Shown: positions 7,550 to 16,143 of the stretch, in pieces | Layout of the letters: each line of letters opens with the position of its first letter | How positions within the stretch are numbered: position 1 is the first letter of the stretch | NCBI GenBank assembly: GCA_036495225.1 | Contig: DASXNG010000207.1 | Span: 1-32,328, forward strand | Origin: Galbitalea sp036495225 | GTDB lineage: Bacteria > Actinomycetota > Actinomycetes > Actinomycetales > Microbacteriaceae | Direction of reading: 5' to 3' | Length of the DNA stretch: 32,328 nucleotides | The notes under the pieces: model-generated | What the model was told of the DNA's origin: nothing | The model's input: the letters and a program-made list of their open reading frames with translations, nothing else | The model's database searches: none | Made by a program: the position numbers and the translations under genes

Positions 7550-8170
7550 ATGAGTGACACCAGCGAGCCCATCGAGCACGTTTCCGACGAGAAGTCGCCG
7601 GTCGATTCCAAGGCGCTGTTCGAAGAGCAGGCGCTGCAATACATGGACCAGCTTTACGCTGCGGCCATGCGGCTGACCCGCAACCCAGCGGACGCGGCCG
7701 ATTTGGTGCAGGAAACCTACGTCAAGGCCTATCAGGCCTTCTCGCAGTTCCAGCAGGGCACCAACCTGAAGGCCTGGCTGTACCGCATCCAGACCAACAC
7801 CTTCATCAACAACTACCGCAAGAACCAGCGGAACCCATACCAGGGCACCATCGACGACCTCGAGGACTGGCAGTTGGGCGGAGCAGAATCCGTCACACAG
7901 TCGACCTCGACTCGCTCGGCTGAGGCAGAAGCGATCGACCATCTCCCTGACAGTGCTGTCAAGGACGCCCTCCAGGCGATCCCGGAAGACTTCCGGATGG
8001 CCGTCTACTTTGCCGACGTCGAAGGCTTCTCCTATCAGGAGATAGCCGACATCATGAAAACACCCGTAGGAACCGTCATGAGCCGCCTTCACCGCGGTCG
8101 GCGGATGCTGCGAGATCTGCTGGCTGACTACGCGCGCGAGCGCGGAATCGCCTCTAGGAGCACAAAATGA
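7550..8170 (+). CDS. sigH: RNA polymerase sigma factor SigH/SigR (ECF, mycothiol stress response)
   Basis: From ATG 7550 the product is 206 residues. Region 2 (about 30-90) contains RLTRNPADAADLVQETYVKAY and the GTNLKAWLYRI block. Region 4 (about 140-195) contains LQAIPEDFRMAVYFADVEG and the HTH ending in GTVMSRLHRGRR. These match SigH of Mycobacterium tuberculosis and SigR of Streptomyces, which drive thioredoxin, mycothiol and protein-quality genes after thiol oxidation. The frame stays open upstream, with GTG 7481 and ATG 7490, giving a version with 20-23 extra residues. The upstream start would be made from the SigH-dependent promoter and the short one from the TAGAAT box. The gene overlaps rsrA by 4 bp, so sigma and anti-sigma are translationally coupled. 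Confidence 0.93.
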   Translation: MSDTSEPIEHVSDEKSPVDSKALFEEQALQYMDQLYAAAMRLTRNPADAADLVQETYVKAYQAFSQFQQGTNLKAWLYRIQTNTFINNYRKNQRNPYQGTIDDLEDWQLGGAESVTQSTSTRSAEAEAIDHLPDSAVKDALQAIPEDFRMAVYFADVEGFSYQEIADIMKTPVGTVMSRLHRGRRMLRDLLADYARERGIASRSTK

Positions 8171-8403
8171 CCGATTGTGGATGCGGCAAGGCCAAGGCCG
8201 AGCTCGAAGAGTATCTGCACCGCGAGGTGAGCGACGCCGACTTCATCGATATCACCGAGCACCTCGACAACTGTGTCGACTGCTCACAGGAGCACCTGAT
8301 CGGTCTGACTCTCACTGAGAAGGTGCGCGCTGCCTGCCAGGAGAAGGCACCGCAGGAACTGCGCGAGGCCGTACTCGGGCGACTCGAGGAACTGCAGCAC
8401 TAG
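8167..8403 (+). CDS. rsrA: Zinc-binding anti-sigma factor (mycothiol system, RsrA/RshA type)
   Basis: This 78-residue protein has the ZAS motif H-x3-C-x2-C as HLDNCVDC (His32, Cys36, Cys39), plus an N-terminal CGC at 4-6 that can supply the fourth ligand. In RsrA the reduced zinc form binds and silences SigR; disulfide formation releases zinc and the sigma factor. It is shorter than Streptomyces RsrA (about 105) because the C-terminal tail is missing, but the zinc core is complete. The ATG overlaps the sigH stop (ATGA). Its stop lies only 16 bp from the end of the convergent metalloprotease gene. Confidence 0.9.
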   Translation: MTDCGCGKAKAELEEYLHREVSDADFIDITEHLDNCVDCSQEHLIGLTLTEKVRAACQEKAPQELREAVLGRLEELQH

Positions 8404-8419
8404 ACGCCGGTGGCGGCCA

Positions 8420-10330
8420 TTAGCTGATGCTGACGCGCGTGGCCCTCGAGGTAACGCCGTGGACGTTTGAGCTGCCAAGGTAGCGCACCGTAATCGTGCG
8501 CATGCCCTTTGTCACAAACGCGGGGAGCAGAAGCATCCGCCTGCCGCGGTCCGCAGACGTAAACAGGACTGTTTCGATCACTTTCCCGTCCGCGAGCACC
8601 GCGACGGGACCCGTCGGGCTCACCAGCCCACCCGCTCGCAGCGTGACGACCGCCCGAATTCGGGTGGCGCGCGTCGCGAGAAGGGACGAAAGTTTCACCG
8701 CCACTGTGGATGTCGCACGCGCAACGATCACCTTCGACACGGTCGAGGTCGAGCCCTTGAACGCCGCAGTCGATGACGTGAATCGCGCTGTGATCGTGTG
8801 CGCGCCAGTCACCAGGGTCGCGGGGAGCACGTAGTTCGCATCGCCGGTCGAGCTCACAACCGCGGAGCCCAAGGCAACGGCACCATCGTAGAAGGTGACG
8901 GTGCCGGTCGGCGCCTCGTCGGCGCCGGATGCGACATGGACGGCGACGGACGCGGGTTCCGCGGTGCCGTAGGTCTGTGTCGGTGGCGCTATCGAGACAT
9001 CCGTCGACGTGGCAATCGGGAAGACCACGGTGATCGATGCTCCGGATGACAAACTGACGCTGTTCACCGTCACGGAGAACCCGGCGTCGTAGTTGGTGAA
9101 GGCCTTACCGATCGCGAGCCGGGTGTTGCGCAGCTTCTGATTACTCGAACCGGGCATGAGGCTGGTTGCGAGCACCGTCGTGCCATAGCTCGTCCCGCCG
9201 TTCCCGTCGGAGAACGGCAGTGCCTTCAGAATGCGCACGACGCCCGTCGACGGGCTGCCAAGATGACAGATCTGGTAGGTGTTTCGCGCTGCGTCACACT
9301 GGTCCGGGTAGCGGAACTCGGCGCTCGAGGCATCCGAACCGACGGGCGCGCGGTATTCGACGTAGTACGTGCCGCCCCCGATGGGATCGGTGATTTCGAT
9401 CGCGCGGGTTCCTGTGCTGCCGGTCAATGGGCTGAGGGTCACCGTGTTGATCGTGGTCGCATCGGTCGCGGTGTAGTAGTTGGTGAGCCAGCCCGCCATG
9501 ATGCGCTGTGGGCTCGAGAGCGCGGGAGTGGCGCCGCTCACGGTGTACCCCATGATGTCGAAGAAGTCGTCGTATTCCGTGGTCGGGCACGTCGAGCTCG
9601 TGAAACCGAATGAGCTCAGCGCCGCGTCGTAGCTGGACGTGTTGGTGCAGATCGAGGCATCCGCGTGATCGAATCCGAGGTTGTGGCCGAACTCGTGCAT
9701 GAGGGTCGGGATACCGACAGCACTGGACAACCCGTTTCCGGAGATCACCTCGCCGCCGCTTCCGCCCACCGTGGCGAAGGCCTGTGCGCCACAGGATTCA
9801 GTGGTCAGGATGATGAGATGGGTGTTGGTGCCAAGCCACGCGTTGCCGGCGAACTTGCCGCCAAAGGCGACCGAACTCTCCTTGTTGAAGACGTTGCCTA
9901 TTGCCGTCTGGCTCGTGCAGCTCGAGAAGCCCAGGGATCGGGACTCGTAGCCCGCGAGCTGAATGGTGACGACGCCGCCCGATTGGGCGCTCCAGAAGTT
10001 GCTCAATTGTGAGACCGCGGAACTCACCGCCGACTTCGTCATCCCGGTGTTCACATTGTCGGAGCCGCTCGCGGTCGCGGAAACGACGCTGACGTACACC
10101 TGCTGGACGCCGCTCGCGCCGCCGCCGAGATCATCGGTGTGCATCAAGTTCGAGTTCGTCCGCTGTGGAACATCGGGCGCGACACCCGGGATGTGAACCT
10201 CGTCCGTGCCCGGGCTCACCAGGTGGACGGGCGGTTTCGGGGGAGTGGTGGATGCGAGCGCGGGCGCGGCAAAAGACGCCCCGGCCAAAACGACCGCGGC
10301 GAGCAGAATCCCCCGAACTACTAATCTCAC
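8420..10330 (-). CDS. Secreted metzincin-type zinc metalloprotease with C-terminal Ig-like repeats
   Basis: This 636-residue exported protein starts at GTG 10330, chosen because GGGGAA lies 6 nt upstream; an in-frame GTG at 10348 adds six residues. The signal peptide (1-26) ends APALA. The catalytic domain (about 70-420) has HEFGHNLGFDH (His212, Glu213, His216, His222) and a Met-turn DIMGY, the zinc site of metzincins, closest to gametolysin-like M11 enzymes. Two Ig-like domains follow (about 440-540 and 541-636), the first with PTGTVTFYDGAVALGSA and the second with PTGPVAVLADGKVI, both typical Big_3-type strands. No LPxTG or transmembrane anchor is seen, so release or wall association through the Ig modules is likely. 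The target protein is unknown. Confidence 0.85.
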   Translation of the reverse strand: MRLVVRGILLAAVVLAGASFAAPALASTTPPKPPVHLVSPGTDEVHIPGVAPDVPQRTNSNLMHTDDLGGGASGVQQVYVSVVSATASGSDNVNTGMTKSAVSSAVSQLSNFWSAQSGGVVTIQLAGYESRSLGFSSCTSQTAIGNVFNKESSVAFGGKFAGNAWLGTNTHLIILTTESCGAQAFATVGGSGGEVISGNGLSSAVGIPTLMHEFGHNLGFDHADASICTNTSSYDAALSSFGFTSSTCPTTEYDDFFDIMGYTVSGATPALSSPQRIMAGWLTNYYTATDATTINTVTLSPLTGSTGTRAIEITDPIGGGTYYVEYRAPVGSDASSAEFRYPDQCDAARNTYQICHLGSPSTGVVRILKALPFSDGNGGTSYGTTVLATSLMPGSSNQKLRNTRLAIGKAFTNYDAGFSVTVNSVSLSSGASITVVFPIATSTDVSIAPPTQTYGTAEPASVAVHVASGADEAPTGTVTFYDGAVALGSAVVSSTGDANYVLPATLVTGAHTITARFTSSTAAFKGSTSTVSKVIVARATSTVAVKLSSLLATRATRIRAVVTLRAGGLVSPTGPVAVLADGKVIETVLFTSADRGRRMLLLPAFVTKGMRTITVRYLGSSNVHGVTSRATRVSIS

Positions 10331-10382
10331 AACTGCTTCCCCATGCACTGTGCGAACGGTAGAACTGTGGCATCACGTGGGG

Positions 10383-10403
10383 GAGTTGGGCAGTCCCCAA
10401 CTC
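10383..10403. repeat. Short perfect hairpin upstream of the metalloprotease gene
   Basis: GAGTTGGG (10383-10390) and CCCAACTC (10396-10403) form an 8-bp stem with a 5-nt loop. It lies between element e1 and the protease start. There is no T tract on either strand, so it is more likely an operator or an mRNA fold than an intrinsic terminator. Confidence 0.4.
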
Positions 10404-10415
10404 AGGGGGTGGCGA

Positions 10416-10640
10416 GTAGTTGGTTGAGTAGCGCAGCGCCGCGAAACCTGAGGTTTAGCGTTCCGAAAGACAAAAGCAGCATGGACTGATCCGCTTTGGC
10501 TCGGTTCTGCGCACATTTGGCCGTTTTGTGGTGGAATCGCCCATATTTCGAGGTGTATCTGGTGCAAATGTGGTCGGTAGGCACGAGTGTGTTCGGGCGC
10601 CCGAACACCTTTGTCTCAATCGACCACATTTACCGGCGGC
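10416..10640. repeat. Inverted-repeat family element e1 (right end missing) downstream of kgd
   Basis: The left end GTAGTTGGTTGAGTAGCGC is shared with e3, and nearly with e2. A left module (about 10455-10531) containing AGCAGCATGGACTGATCC and ACATTTGGCCGTTTT is shared with e2 (16174-16253) and e3 (19094-19174). The right half holds a 66-bp cruciform, 10566-10631, with arms AAATGTGGTCG and CGACCACATTT around a 20-bp perfect palindrome (10589-10608). The expected right terminal repeat, present in e2 and e3, is absent, so this copy is truncated. It ends about 28 bp beyond the kgd stop. The gap 10331-10667 holds no gene. Confidence 0.65.
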
Positions 10641-10667
10641 GTGGCGGTTTGGGCCAAGAACAGTGAC

Positions 10668-13600
10668 CTACAGGTCGAGCGCCTTCGCGATCAGTTCGGC
10701 CTGCTCCAGCGCGCTGCGCTTCGACGAACCCGTTGCAGGAGACGCGGATGCCGGGCGCGAAGCCACCGAGATCGCGCGGCCGCCGTTGCGGCTGAGCTGC
10801 AGCTGCACGAACGGCCAGGCGCCCTGGTTCTCCGGCTCGTCCTGAGTCCAGACGAGGTCCGCGTTCGGGTAGCTGTCGAGCACCGTCGCGAGTTCTTCGG
10901 CCGGGAGCGGGTAGAACTGTTCGAGGCGCACGACCGCGACATCCTTCTGCTCGCGCTTGTCGAGCTCGGCGATCACGTCGTAGTACAGCTTTCCGGAGAG
11001 CAGAACTACGCGCTTGATCGCCGACTTGTCCGCCACGCGAGCGTCATCCAATACCGGTTCAAACTTGCCAGAGGTGAAGTCGGCGACCTCGCTCGTCGCG
11101 CCGCGAAGGCGAAGCATCGCCTTCGGCGTGAAGACGACGAGCGGGCGACGCGGACGAGCGTAGGCCTGGCGACGCAGCAGGTGGAAGTACGACGCAGGTG
11201 TGGATGGGCGCGCCACGGTCAGGTTGTTCTCTGCGCACAACTGCAGGTAGCGCTCGATGCGAGCGGAGGAGTGGTCAGGTCCCTGACCCTCGTACCCGTG
11301 CGGCAGCAGCAGCACGACGCCGGAGCGCTGGCCCCACTTCTGCTCGGCGGACGAGATGAACTGGTCGATGATGATCTGCGCGCCGTTGGCGAAGTCACCG
11401 AACTGCGCCTCCCACAGCACGAGCGCATCGGCACGTTCAACCGAGTAGCCGTACTCGAAGCCCATGGCGGCGTACTCGCTGAGTAGCGAGTCGTAGATCC
11501 AGAACCGTGCCTGCGCTTCGCTGAGGTTCGCGAGAGGCAGCCATTCCTGGCCGTTCACACGGTCGTGGAGCACGGCGTGACGCTGCACGAACGTGCCTCG
11601 ACGCGTGTCCTGACCGGCCATGCGAACCGGGGTGCCCTCGAGCAGCAGCGAGCCGAGCGCGAGCAACTCTCCGAAGCCCCAGTCGATCTGGCCATTGCGG
11701 CTCATCTCGAAGCGCTTCTTGAGGAGAGCCTGCAGCTTCGGGTGCACAGTGAATCCCGCTGGCGGGTTGTTGTGAGCGTCACCGATGAGCTGGATGACTG
11801 CGCCCGCGACACCCGTCGTGTCCGGTTCGCCGACCGCGTCATCCTGCTGGGACTCCGGTCGCTCGAGATCGGCTACCGCGCCGCCGTCCGCGGTGATGAC
11901 CGGAATGGTTCCGGTCTGCGCGGCGTGGGTCTCTGCGAAGGCGTGCTCGAGGCGGTCCTGGAAGTCCTGGTGCGCTGCCGCGTACTCCGCTTCCGTGATA
12001 TCACCACGACCGACGAGCGCTTCGGTGTACAGGGTACGAACGGAGCGCTTCGCCTCGATGAGGTTGTACATCAGCGGCTGGGTCATCGACGGGTCGTCGC
12101 CCTCGTTGTGACCGCGACGCCGGTAACACACGAGGTCGATCACGACGTCGCGGTGGAACTGCTGGCGGTACTCGAACGCGAGGTGAGCAACACGCATGAC
12201 GGCCTCTGGGTCGTCACCGTTCACGTGGAAGATCGGGGACTGGATGGTCTTCGCGACGTCCGTCGAGTAAACCGACGTGCGGCCCTCACCTGGAGGGGTT
12301 GTGAAGCCGACCTGGTTGTTGATGTTGACGTGAACCGTGCCGCCGGTGCGGTAAGCGCGCAGCTGCGACATCTGCAGGATCTCGTCGACGATGCCCTGGC
12401 CTGCCATCGCAGCGTCGCCGTGCACCATGATCGGGAGAACGGAGAAGCTGCCGATCGGATGCCTGTCCTGCTTTGCCCGGACGATACCCTCCATGACGCC
12501 GTCGACGGCCTCGAGGTGTGAGGGGTTCGCGGCGATGTACACCGGAATCTGCTTGCCCTCGGCGCTCGTGAAGGTGCCCTCGGTTCCGAGGTGGTACTTG
12601 ACGTCACCGGAGCCCTGCACGGTCTTCGGGTCTTGCGTGCCCTCGAACTCGCGGAAGATCTGGCCGTACGTCTTGCCGGCGATGTTGGTGAGCACGCTGA
12701 GGCGACCGCGGTGGGCCATGCCGATGACGACCTCGTCCATGTCTGCGTGGGCGGCATCCTGAATCACGGTGTCGAGCATCGAGATGGTCGACTCGCCGCC
12801 TTCGAGGCTGAAGCGCTTCTGCCCGACGTACTTGGTCTGCAGGAAGGTCTCGAAAGCCTCCGCCTCGTTGAGCTTGCCGAGGATGCGCATCTGCTCGTCG
12901 TGGCTGGGCTTGAGGTAGGGCTTTTCGACATGGTCCTGGATCCAGCGGCGCTGCGCCGGGTCCTGGATGTGCATGTACTCGATGCCGATCGTGCGGCAGT
13001 AAGCGTCGCGCAGCGTGCCGAGGATCTCCCACAGCAGCGAAACCTTCTTCGAGCCGAAACCGCCGGTGACGAACTCCCGGTCGAGGTCCCAGAAGGTGAG
13101 GCCGTGGCTGGAGATGTCGAGGTCGGGGTGCGACCGCTGGCGGTACTCGAGCGGGTCGACATCCGCCATCAGGTGTCCGCGAACTCGGAAGGAGTTGATG
13201 AGCTCCTGCACGCGCGCAGTCTTGTTGACCTGGTCTGCGAGGTCGACCGAGAGATCGGATGCCCAGTGGATCGGGTCGTACGGGATGCGCAGCGCGGAGA
13301 AGATGTCTTCGTAGAAGTCGCGCTCACCGATGAGCAGCTCGTGCACCTTCTTCAGGAATTCGCCAGAACCCGCACCCTGGATGACGCGGTGGTCATAGGT
13401 GCTCGTGAGGGTGATCGTCTTGCCGATGCCGAGCTCGGCCAGCGTCTTGGTCGACGCCCCCTGGAATTCGGCCGGGTATTCGAGTGCACCCGCACCGATG
13501 ATGCTGCCAGCGCCCTTCATGAGACGGGGAACGGAGTGTTCGGTGCCAATTCCGCCCGGGTTCGTGAGCGAGATCGTGTTGCCCTGGTAGTCGGCCATGG

Positions 13601-14504
13601 TGAGCTTGTTGTCGCGGGCGCGACTGACGACATCCTCGTATGCGGTGAGGAACTCGGCGAAGCCCATGGTGTCGGTGCGCTTGATACCCGGCACGACCAG
13701 CGAGCGGGTGCCGTCGGGCTTCGGCAGGTCAATCGCGATGCCCAGGTTGATGTGCGCGGGCGTGACGACGGAAGGCTTGCCCTCTGGCTCGTCGTAGTAG
13801 ACGTTCTGGCTCGGGAAGTCCTTGAGGGTCTGCACGATCGCCCACGCGATCAGGTGGGTAAAGGAGACCTTGCCGCCGCGGGCGCGCTTGAGGTGGTTGT
13901 TGATGACAATGCGGTTGTCGATCATGAGCTTGGCCGGAATGGTGCGCACGCTCGTCGCGGTCGGCACCGTGAGGCTCACGTCCATGTTCGCGGCGAGGCT
14001 CTTGGCGACGCCCTTCAGCGTCGCAACGGTGTCCTGCACTTCCGGTGCCGCCTCGGCGTCCGGCTGCACGGGGATGCTCGACGTTGTCGGCGCCTCCGCA
14101 GGGATCGGCTGCGGCCTGGCCTGCACCGACGTGGTGCGCGCGATTGGTTGCGAACCGGTGGGAGGCGCCGCCTCGTCCGGAGTCTCGTCGCTTGCCTCGT
14201 TGGCCTCGTCGACGGCCGCGACGGGAAGCGACGGCTCCGGCGCTGGCGGTGCTACCGGTGGCGCGGGTTGTGCTGGCGTCTGGCTCGCGGGAGCAGTGTC
14301 TGGAAGGGGAATTGCAGAGGTTGGTGTCGGGTCGCTCGTGCCCTGCTCGACCGTCGGCTTATAGCTCTCGAGGATCGGCCACCAGCTCTTCTCGACTGAA
14401 TTCTTATCGACGATGTACTTCTCGTACATTTCGTCTACGAGCCATTCGTTGGCTCCGAATTCGCTCGAGGCACCATCCTCGACTCCGGTCACTTGGCTTG
14501 ACAC
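10668..14504 (-). CDS. kgd: Multifunctional 2-oxoglutarate decarboxylase/dehydrogenase E1 with fused succinyltransferase domain
   Basis: This 1278-residue protein links the TCA cycle step from 2-oxoglutarate to succinyl-CoA or succinic semialdehyde. The N-terminal FGANEWLVDEMYEKY segment (16-30) is the E1 interaction helix. A Pro/Ala-rich linker (about 55-160) replaces a lipoyl domain. The E2-like acyltransferase domain (about 165-400) has the catalytic DHRVIQGAGSGEF (His372). The thiamine-diphosphate E1 part fills the rest, with GMAHRGRLSVL, NINNQVGFTT, CYRRRGHNEGDDP and the transketolase-like C-terminal half. This domain order is the actinobacterial Kgd/OdhA type. The start is GTG 14504, 151 bp from divergent guaB1. 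GarA-type control is known in relatives but garA is not in this window. Confidence 0.95.
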   Translation of the reverse strand: MSSQVTGVEDGASSEFGANEWLVDEMYEKYIVDKNSVEKSWWPILESYKPTVEQGTSDPTPTSAIPLPDTAPASQTPAQPAPPVAPPAPEPSLPVAAVDEANEASDETPDEAAPPTGSQPIARTTSVQARPQPIPAEAPTTSSIPVQPDAEAAPEVQDTVATLKGVAKSLAANMDVSLTVPTATSVRTIPAKLMIDNRIVINNHLKRARGGKVSFTHLIAWAIVQTLKDFPSQNVYYDEPEGKPSVVTPAHINLGIAIDLPKPDGTRSLVVPGIKRTDTMGFAEFLTAYEDVVSRARDNKLTMADYQGNTISLTNPGGIGTEHSVPRLMKGAGSIIGAGALEYPAEFQGASTKTLAELGIGKTITLTSTYDHRVIQGAGSGEFLKKVHELLIGERDFYEDIFSALRIPYDPIHWASDLSVDLADQVNKTARVQELINSFRVRGHLMADVDPLEYRQRSHPDLDISSHGLTFWDLDREFVTGGFGSKKVSLLWEILGTLRDAYCRTIGIEYMHIQDPAQRRWIQDHVEKPYLKPSHDEQMRILGKLNEAEAFETFLQTKYVGQKRFSLEGGESTISMLDTVIQDAAHADMDEVVIGMAHRGRLSVLTNIAGKTYGQIFREFEGTQDPKTVQGSGDVKYHLGTEGTFTSAEGKQIPVYIAANPSHLEAVDGVMEGIVRAKQDRHPIGSFSVLPIMVHGDAAMAGQGIVDEILQMSQLRAYRTGGTVHVNINNQVGFTTPPGEGRTSVYSTDVAKTIQSPIFHVNGDDPEAVMRVAHLAFEYRQQFHRDVVIDLVCYRRRGHNEGDDPSMTQPLMYNLIEAKRSVRTLYTEALVGRGDITEAEYAAAHQDFQDRLEHAFAETHAAQTGTIPVITADGGAVADLERPESQQDDAVGEPDTTGVAGAVIQLIGDAHNNPPAGFTVHPKLQALLKKRFEMSRNGQIDWGFGELLALGSLLLEGTPVRMAGQDTRRGTFVQRHAVLHDRVNGQEWLPLANLSEAQARFWIYDSLLSEYAAMGFEYGYSVERADALVLWEAQFGDFANGAQIIIDQFISSAEQKWGQRSGVVLLLPHGYEGQGPDHSSARIERYLQLCAENNLTVARPSTPASYFHLLRRQAYARPRRPLVVFTPKAMLRLRGATSEVADFTSGKFEPVLDDARVADKSAIKRVVLLSGKLYYDVIAELDKREQKDVAVVRLEQFYPLPAEELATVLDSYPNADLVWTQDEPENQGAWPFVQLQLSRNGGRAISVASRPASASPATGSSKRSALEQAELIAKALDL

Positions 14505-14655
14505 AGCCGACCGCCCACTCTCATCCGCTTATTGCGCGGCCTTTACTGCCACGCGCCTCTTAGTGTGGTGCGGCAGCAGCGCCTGCACCGCGGTTAAGAC
14601 TAATCGCTTCGCGCCGGGCACGCTGGCGCCAGTAGGAGGGTCTAGCGTTAATTTC

Positions 14656-16095
14656 ATGCAGTTTTATGAGACTGATCCGGTTCACGATCTCACCTATTCA
14701 GACGTGTTCCTCGTGCCGAACCGCTCGGGAGTTTCCAGCCGGCTCGATGTCTCGCTGGCCCCACCGGATGGCACGGGAACGAGCATCCCACTGGTCGCCG
14801 CGAACATGAACTCGGTCACGGGACCACGGCTCGCGGCAACTCTCGCGCGGCGCGGTGGTCTCGGCGTGCTGCCGCAAGACATGCACGCGGATGACCTGCA
14901 CGCCGCGATCCGCTGGGTCAAGGAACAGCCGGTGGCGTGGGACAGTCCGCTCATCCTGTCGCCAGACGACAGCGTTGCGTCGGCGCTCCAACGCATCCCT
15001 CCGGTCGACGGTCACGGCATCGTGCTTCACGACGGCGAGGGAAAATACGTCGGCACAATCCAGGCGGCGCGACTCGCGACGGCGCTGCCCGATGCTCGCC
15101 TCGGTGACCTGTTGCACGGCGCGCTGGCGTCGCTCGAGGTGGACGACATCGCCGACGCGCGGGCGGCGTTCGACCTGATGGTTGCGGCCGGCCTCGAATT
15201 TGCTCCCGTCCTCGAAAACGGCAAGGTGGTCGGCACCCTCAGCCGCCGAAGCGCCCTGCGTTCGACGCTCTACGACCCTGCCGTCGACGCAAACGGACGA
15301 CTCCGAGTGGCCGCCGCGATCGGCATCAACGGGGATGTCGCTGGCAAGGCCAAGGCGCTCGCGGCTGAAGGTGTTGACGTGCTCGTGATCGACACGGCCC
15401 ACGGTCACCAGGAGGGGATGCTCCGGGCGATCAAGATCGTGGCGGACCTGGACCTCGGCGTGCCGATCGTCGCAGGCAACGTGGTGACGGATGCGGCGGT
15501 GCGCGACCTCGTCGAGGCCGGAGCAAACATCATCAAGGTTGGCGTCGGCCCTGGGGCAATGTGCACGACCAGAATGATGACGGCCGTCGGTCGCCCGCAG
15601 TTCTCCGCGGTTCTCGAAACCTCCATCGCAGCGCGTGAGCTTGGGGCATCCGTGTGGGCGGACGGTGGCGTCCGGTACCCGCGGGATGTTGCGCTCGCGC
15701 TCGCGGCGGGTGCGGCATCCGTCATGGTCGGTTCATGGTTCGCCGGCACGATCGAGGCGCCAGGCACACTGAACGTGGATGAGTCGGGCAAGCTCTACAA
15801 GGAGAGCTGGGGCATGGCGTCGACGAAGGCCGTGCAGCAACGCTTCGACCAACTCGACCCGTACGAGCTCGCGCGAAAGACGCTCTTTGCGGAAGGCATC
15901 TCGAGCTCGAAGATCTATCTCGACCCACTGCGACCATCACTTGAAGACCTGCTCGACATGATCACGTCGGGCGTGCGCAGCTCGTTCACCTACGCGGGTG
16001 CGTCGACCGTCGACGAGTTCCACGAGCGGGCCCTGGTCGGAATCCAGAGTGCTGCTGGGTATGAAGAGGGCAAGGCGCTGCCGGTCAGTTGGTAG
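14656..16095 (+). CDS. guaB1: GuaB1-family IMP dehydrogenase-like protein (GMP reductase with CBS domains)
   Basis: The 479-residue product has the split (beta/alpha)8 barrel of the IMPDH/GMP reductase family. LTYSDVFLVP starts it, two CBS motifs lie at about 95-205, and the catalytic loop is VGVGPGAMCTTRMMT with Cys303. In the family signature GxG is normally followed by S, R or K; here it is Ala, as expected for the GuaB1 branch. The mycobacterial GuaB1 has been shown to act as a CBS-containing GMP reductase (GMP to IMP), so purine interconversion is the best call. ATG 14656 was chosen within a longer open frame. A TAGCGT box (14643-14648) ends 7 nt upstream, and AGGAGGG lies too far away (16 nt) to serve as a ribosome site. 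Two CNNM genes follow, as with Rv1843c-Rv1842c-Rv1841c. Confidence 0.88.
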   Translation: MQFYETDPVHDLTYSDVFLVPNRSGVSSRLDVSLAPPDGTGTSIPLVAANMNSVTGPRLAATLARRGGLGVLPQDMHADDLHAAIRWVKEQPVAWDSPLILSPDDSVASALQRIPPVDGHGIVLHDGEGKYVGTIQAARLATALPDARLGDLLHGALASLEVDDIADARAAFDLMVAAGLEFAPVLENGKVVGTLSRRSALRSTLYDPAVDANGRLRVAAAIGINGDVAGKAKALAAEGVDVLVIDTAHGHQEGMLRAIKIVADLDLGVPIVAGNVVTDAAVRDLVEAGANIIKVGVGPGAMCTTRMMTAVGRPQFSAVLETSIAARELGASVWADGGVRYPRDVALALAAGAASVMVGSWFAGTIEAPGTLNVDESGKLYKESWGMASTKAVQQRFDQLDPYELARKTLFAEGISSSKIYLDPLRPSLEDLLDMITSGVRSSFTYAGASTVDEFHERALVGIQSAAGYEEGKALPVSW

Positions 16096-16106
16096 TGGCT
16101 CTCGTT

Positions 16107-16143
16107 TCGTTGGTTGAGTTCGCTCTTCTGTCGTTGGTTGAGT
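16107..16143. repeat. Tandem duplication of the e2 element end
   Basis: TCGTTGGTTGAGT occurs at 16107-16119 and again at 16131-16143, 24 bp apart, just outside and at the left border of element e2. The outer copy has only the first few bases of the repeat end. It may be a relic of a second insertion or of slippage at the element boundary. Confidence 0.6.

Noticed and set aside
12591..14399. 602-codon open frame on the plus strand opposite kgd, and many similar long frames opposite other genes
   Set aside because: High-GC third positions of the real gene keep the opposite frame open. The translation is rich in Arg, Val and Asp without domain motifs, and the minus-strand kgd is unambiguous.
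14633..14639. AGGAGGG as the ribosome-binding site of guaB1
   Set aside because: It ends 16 nt before the ATG, too far for normal use. The TAGCGT box between them makes a leaderless start more likely.
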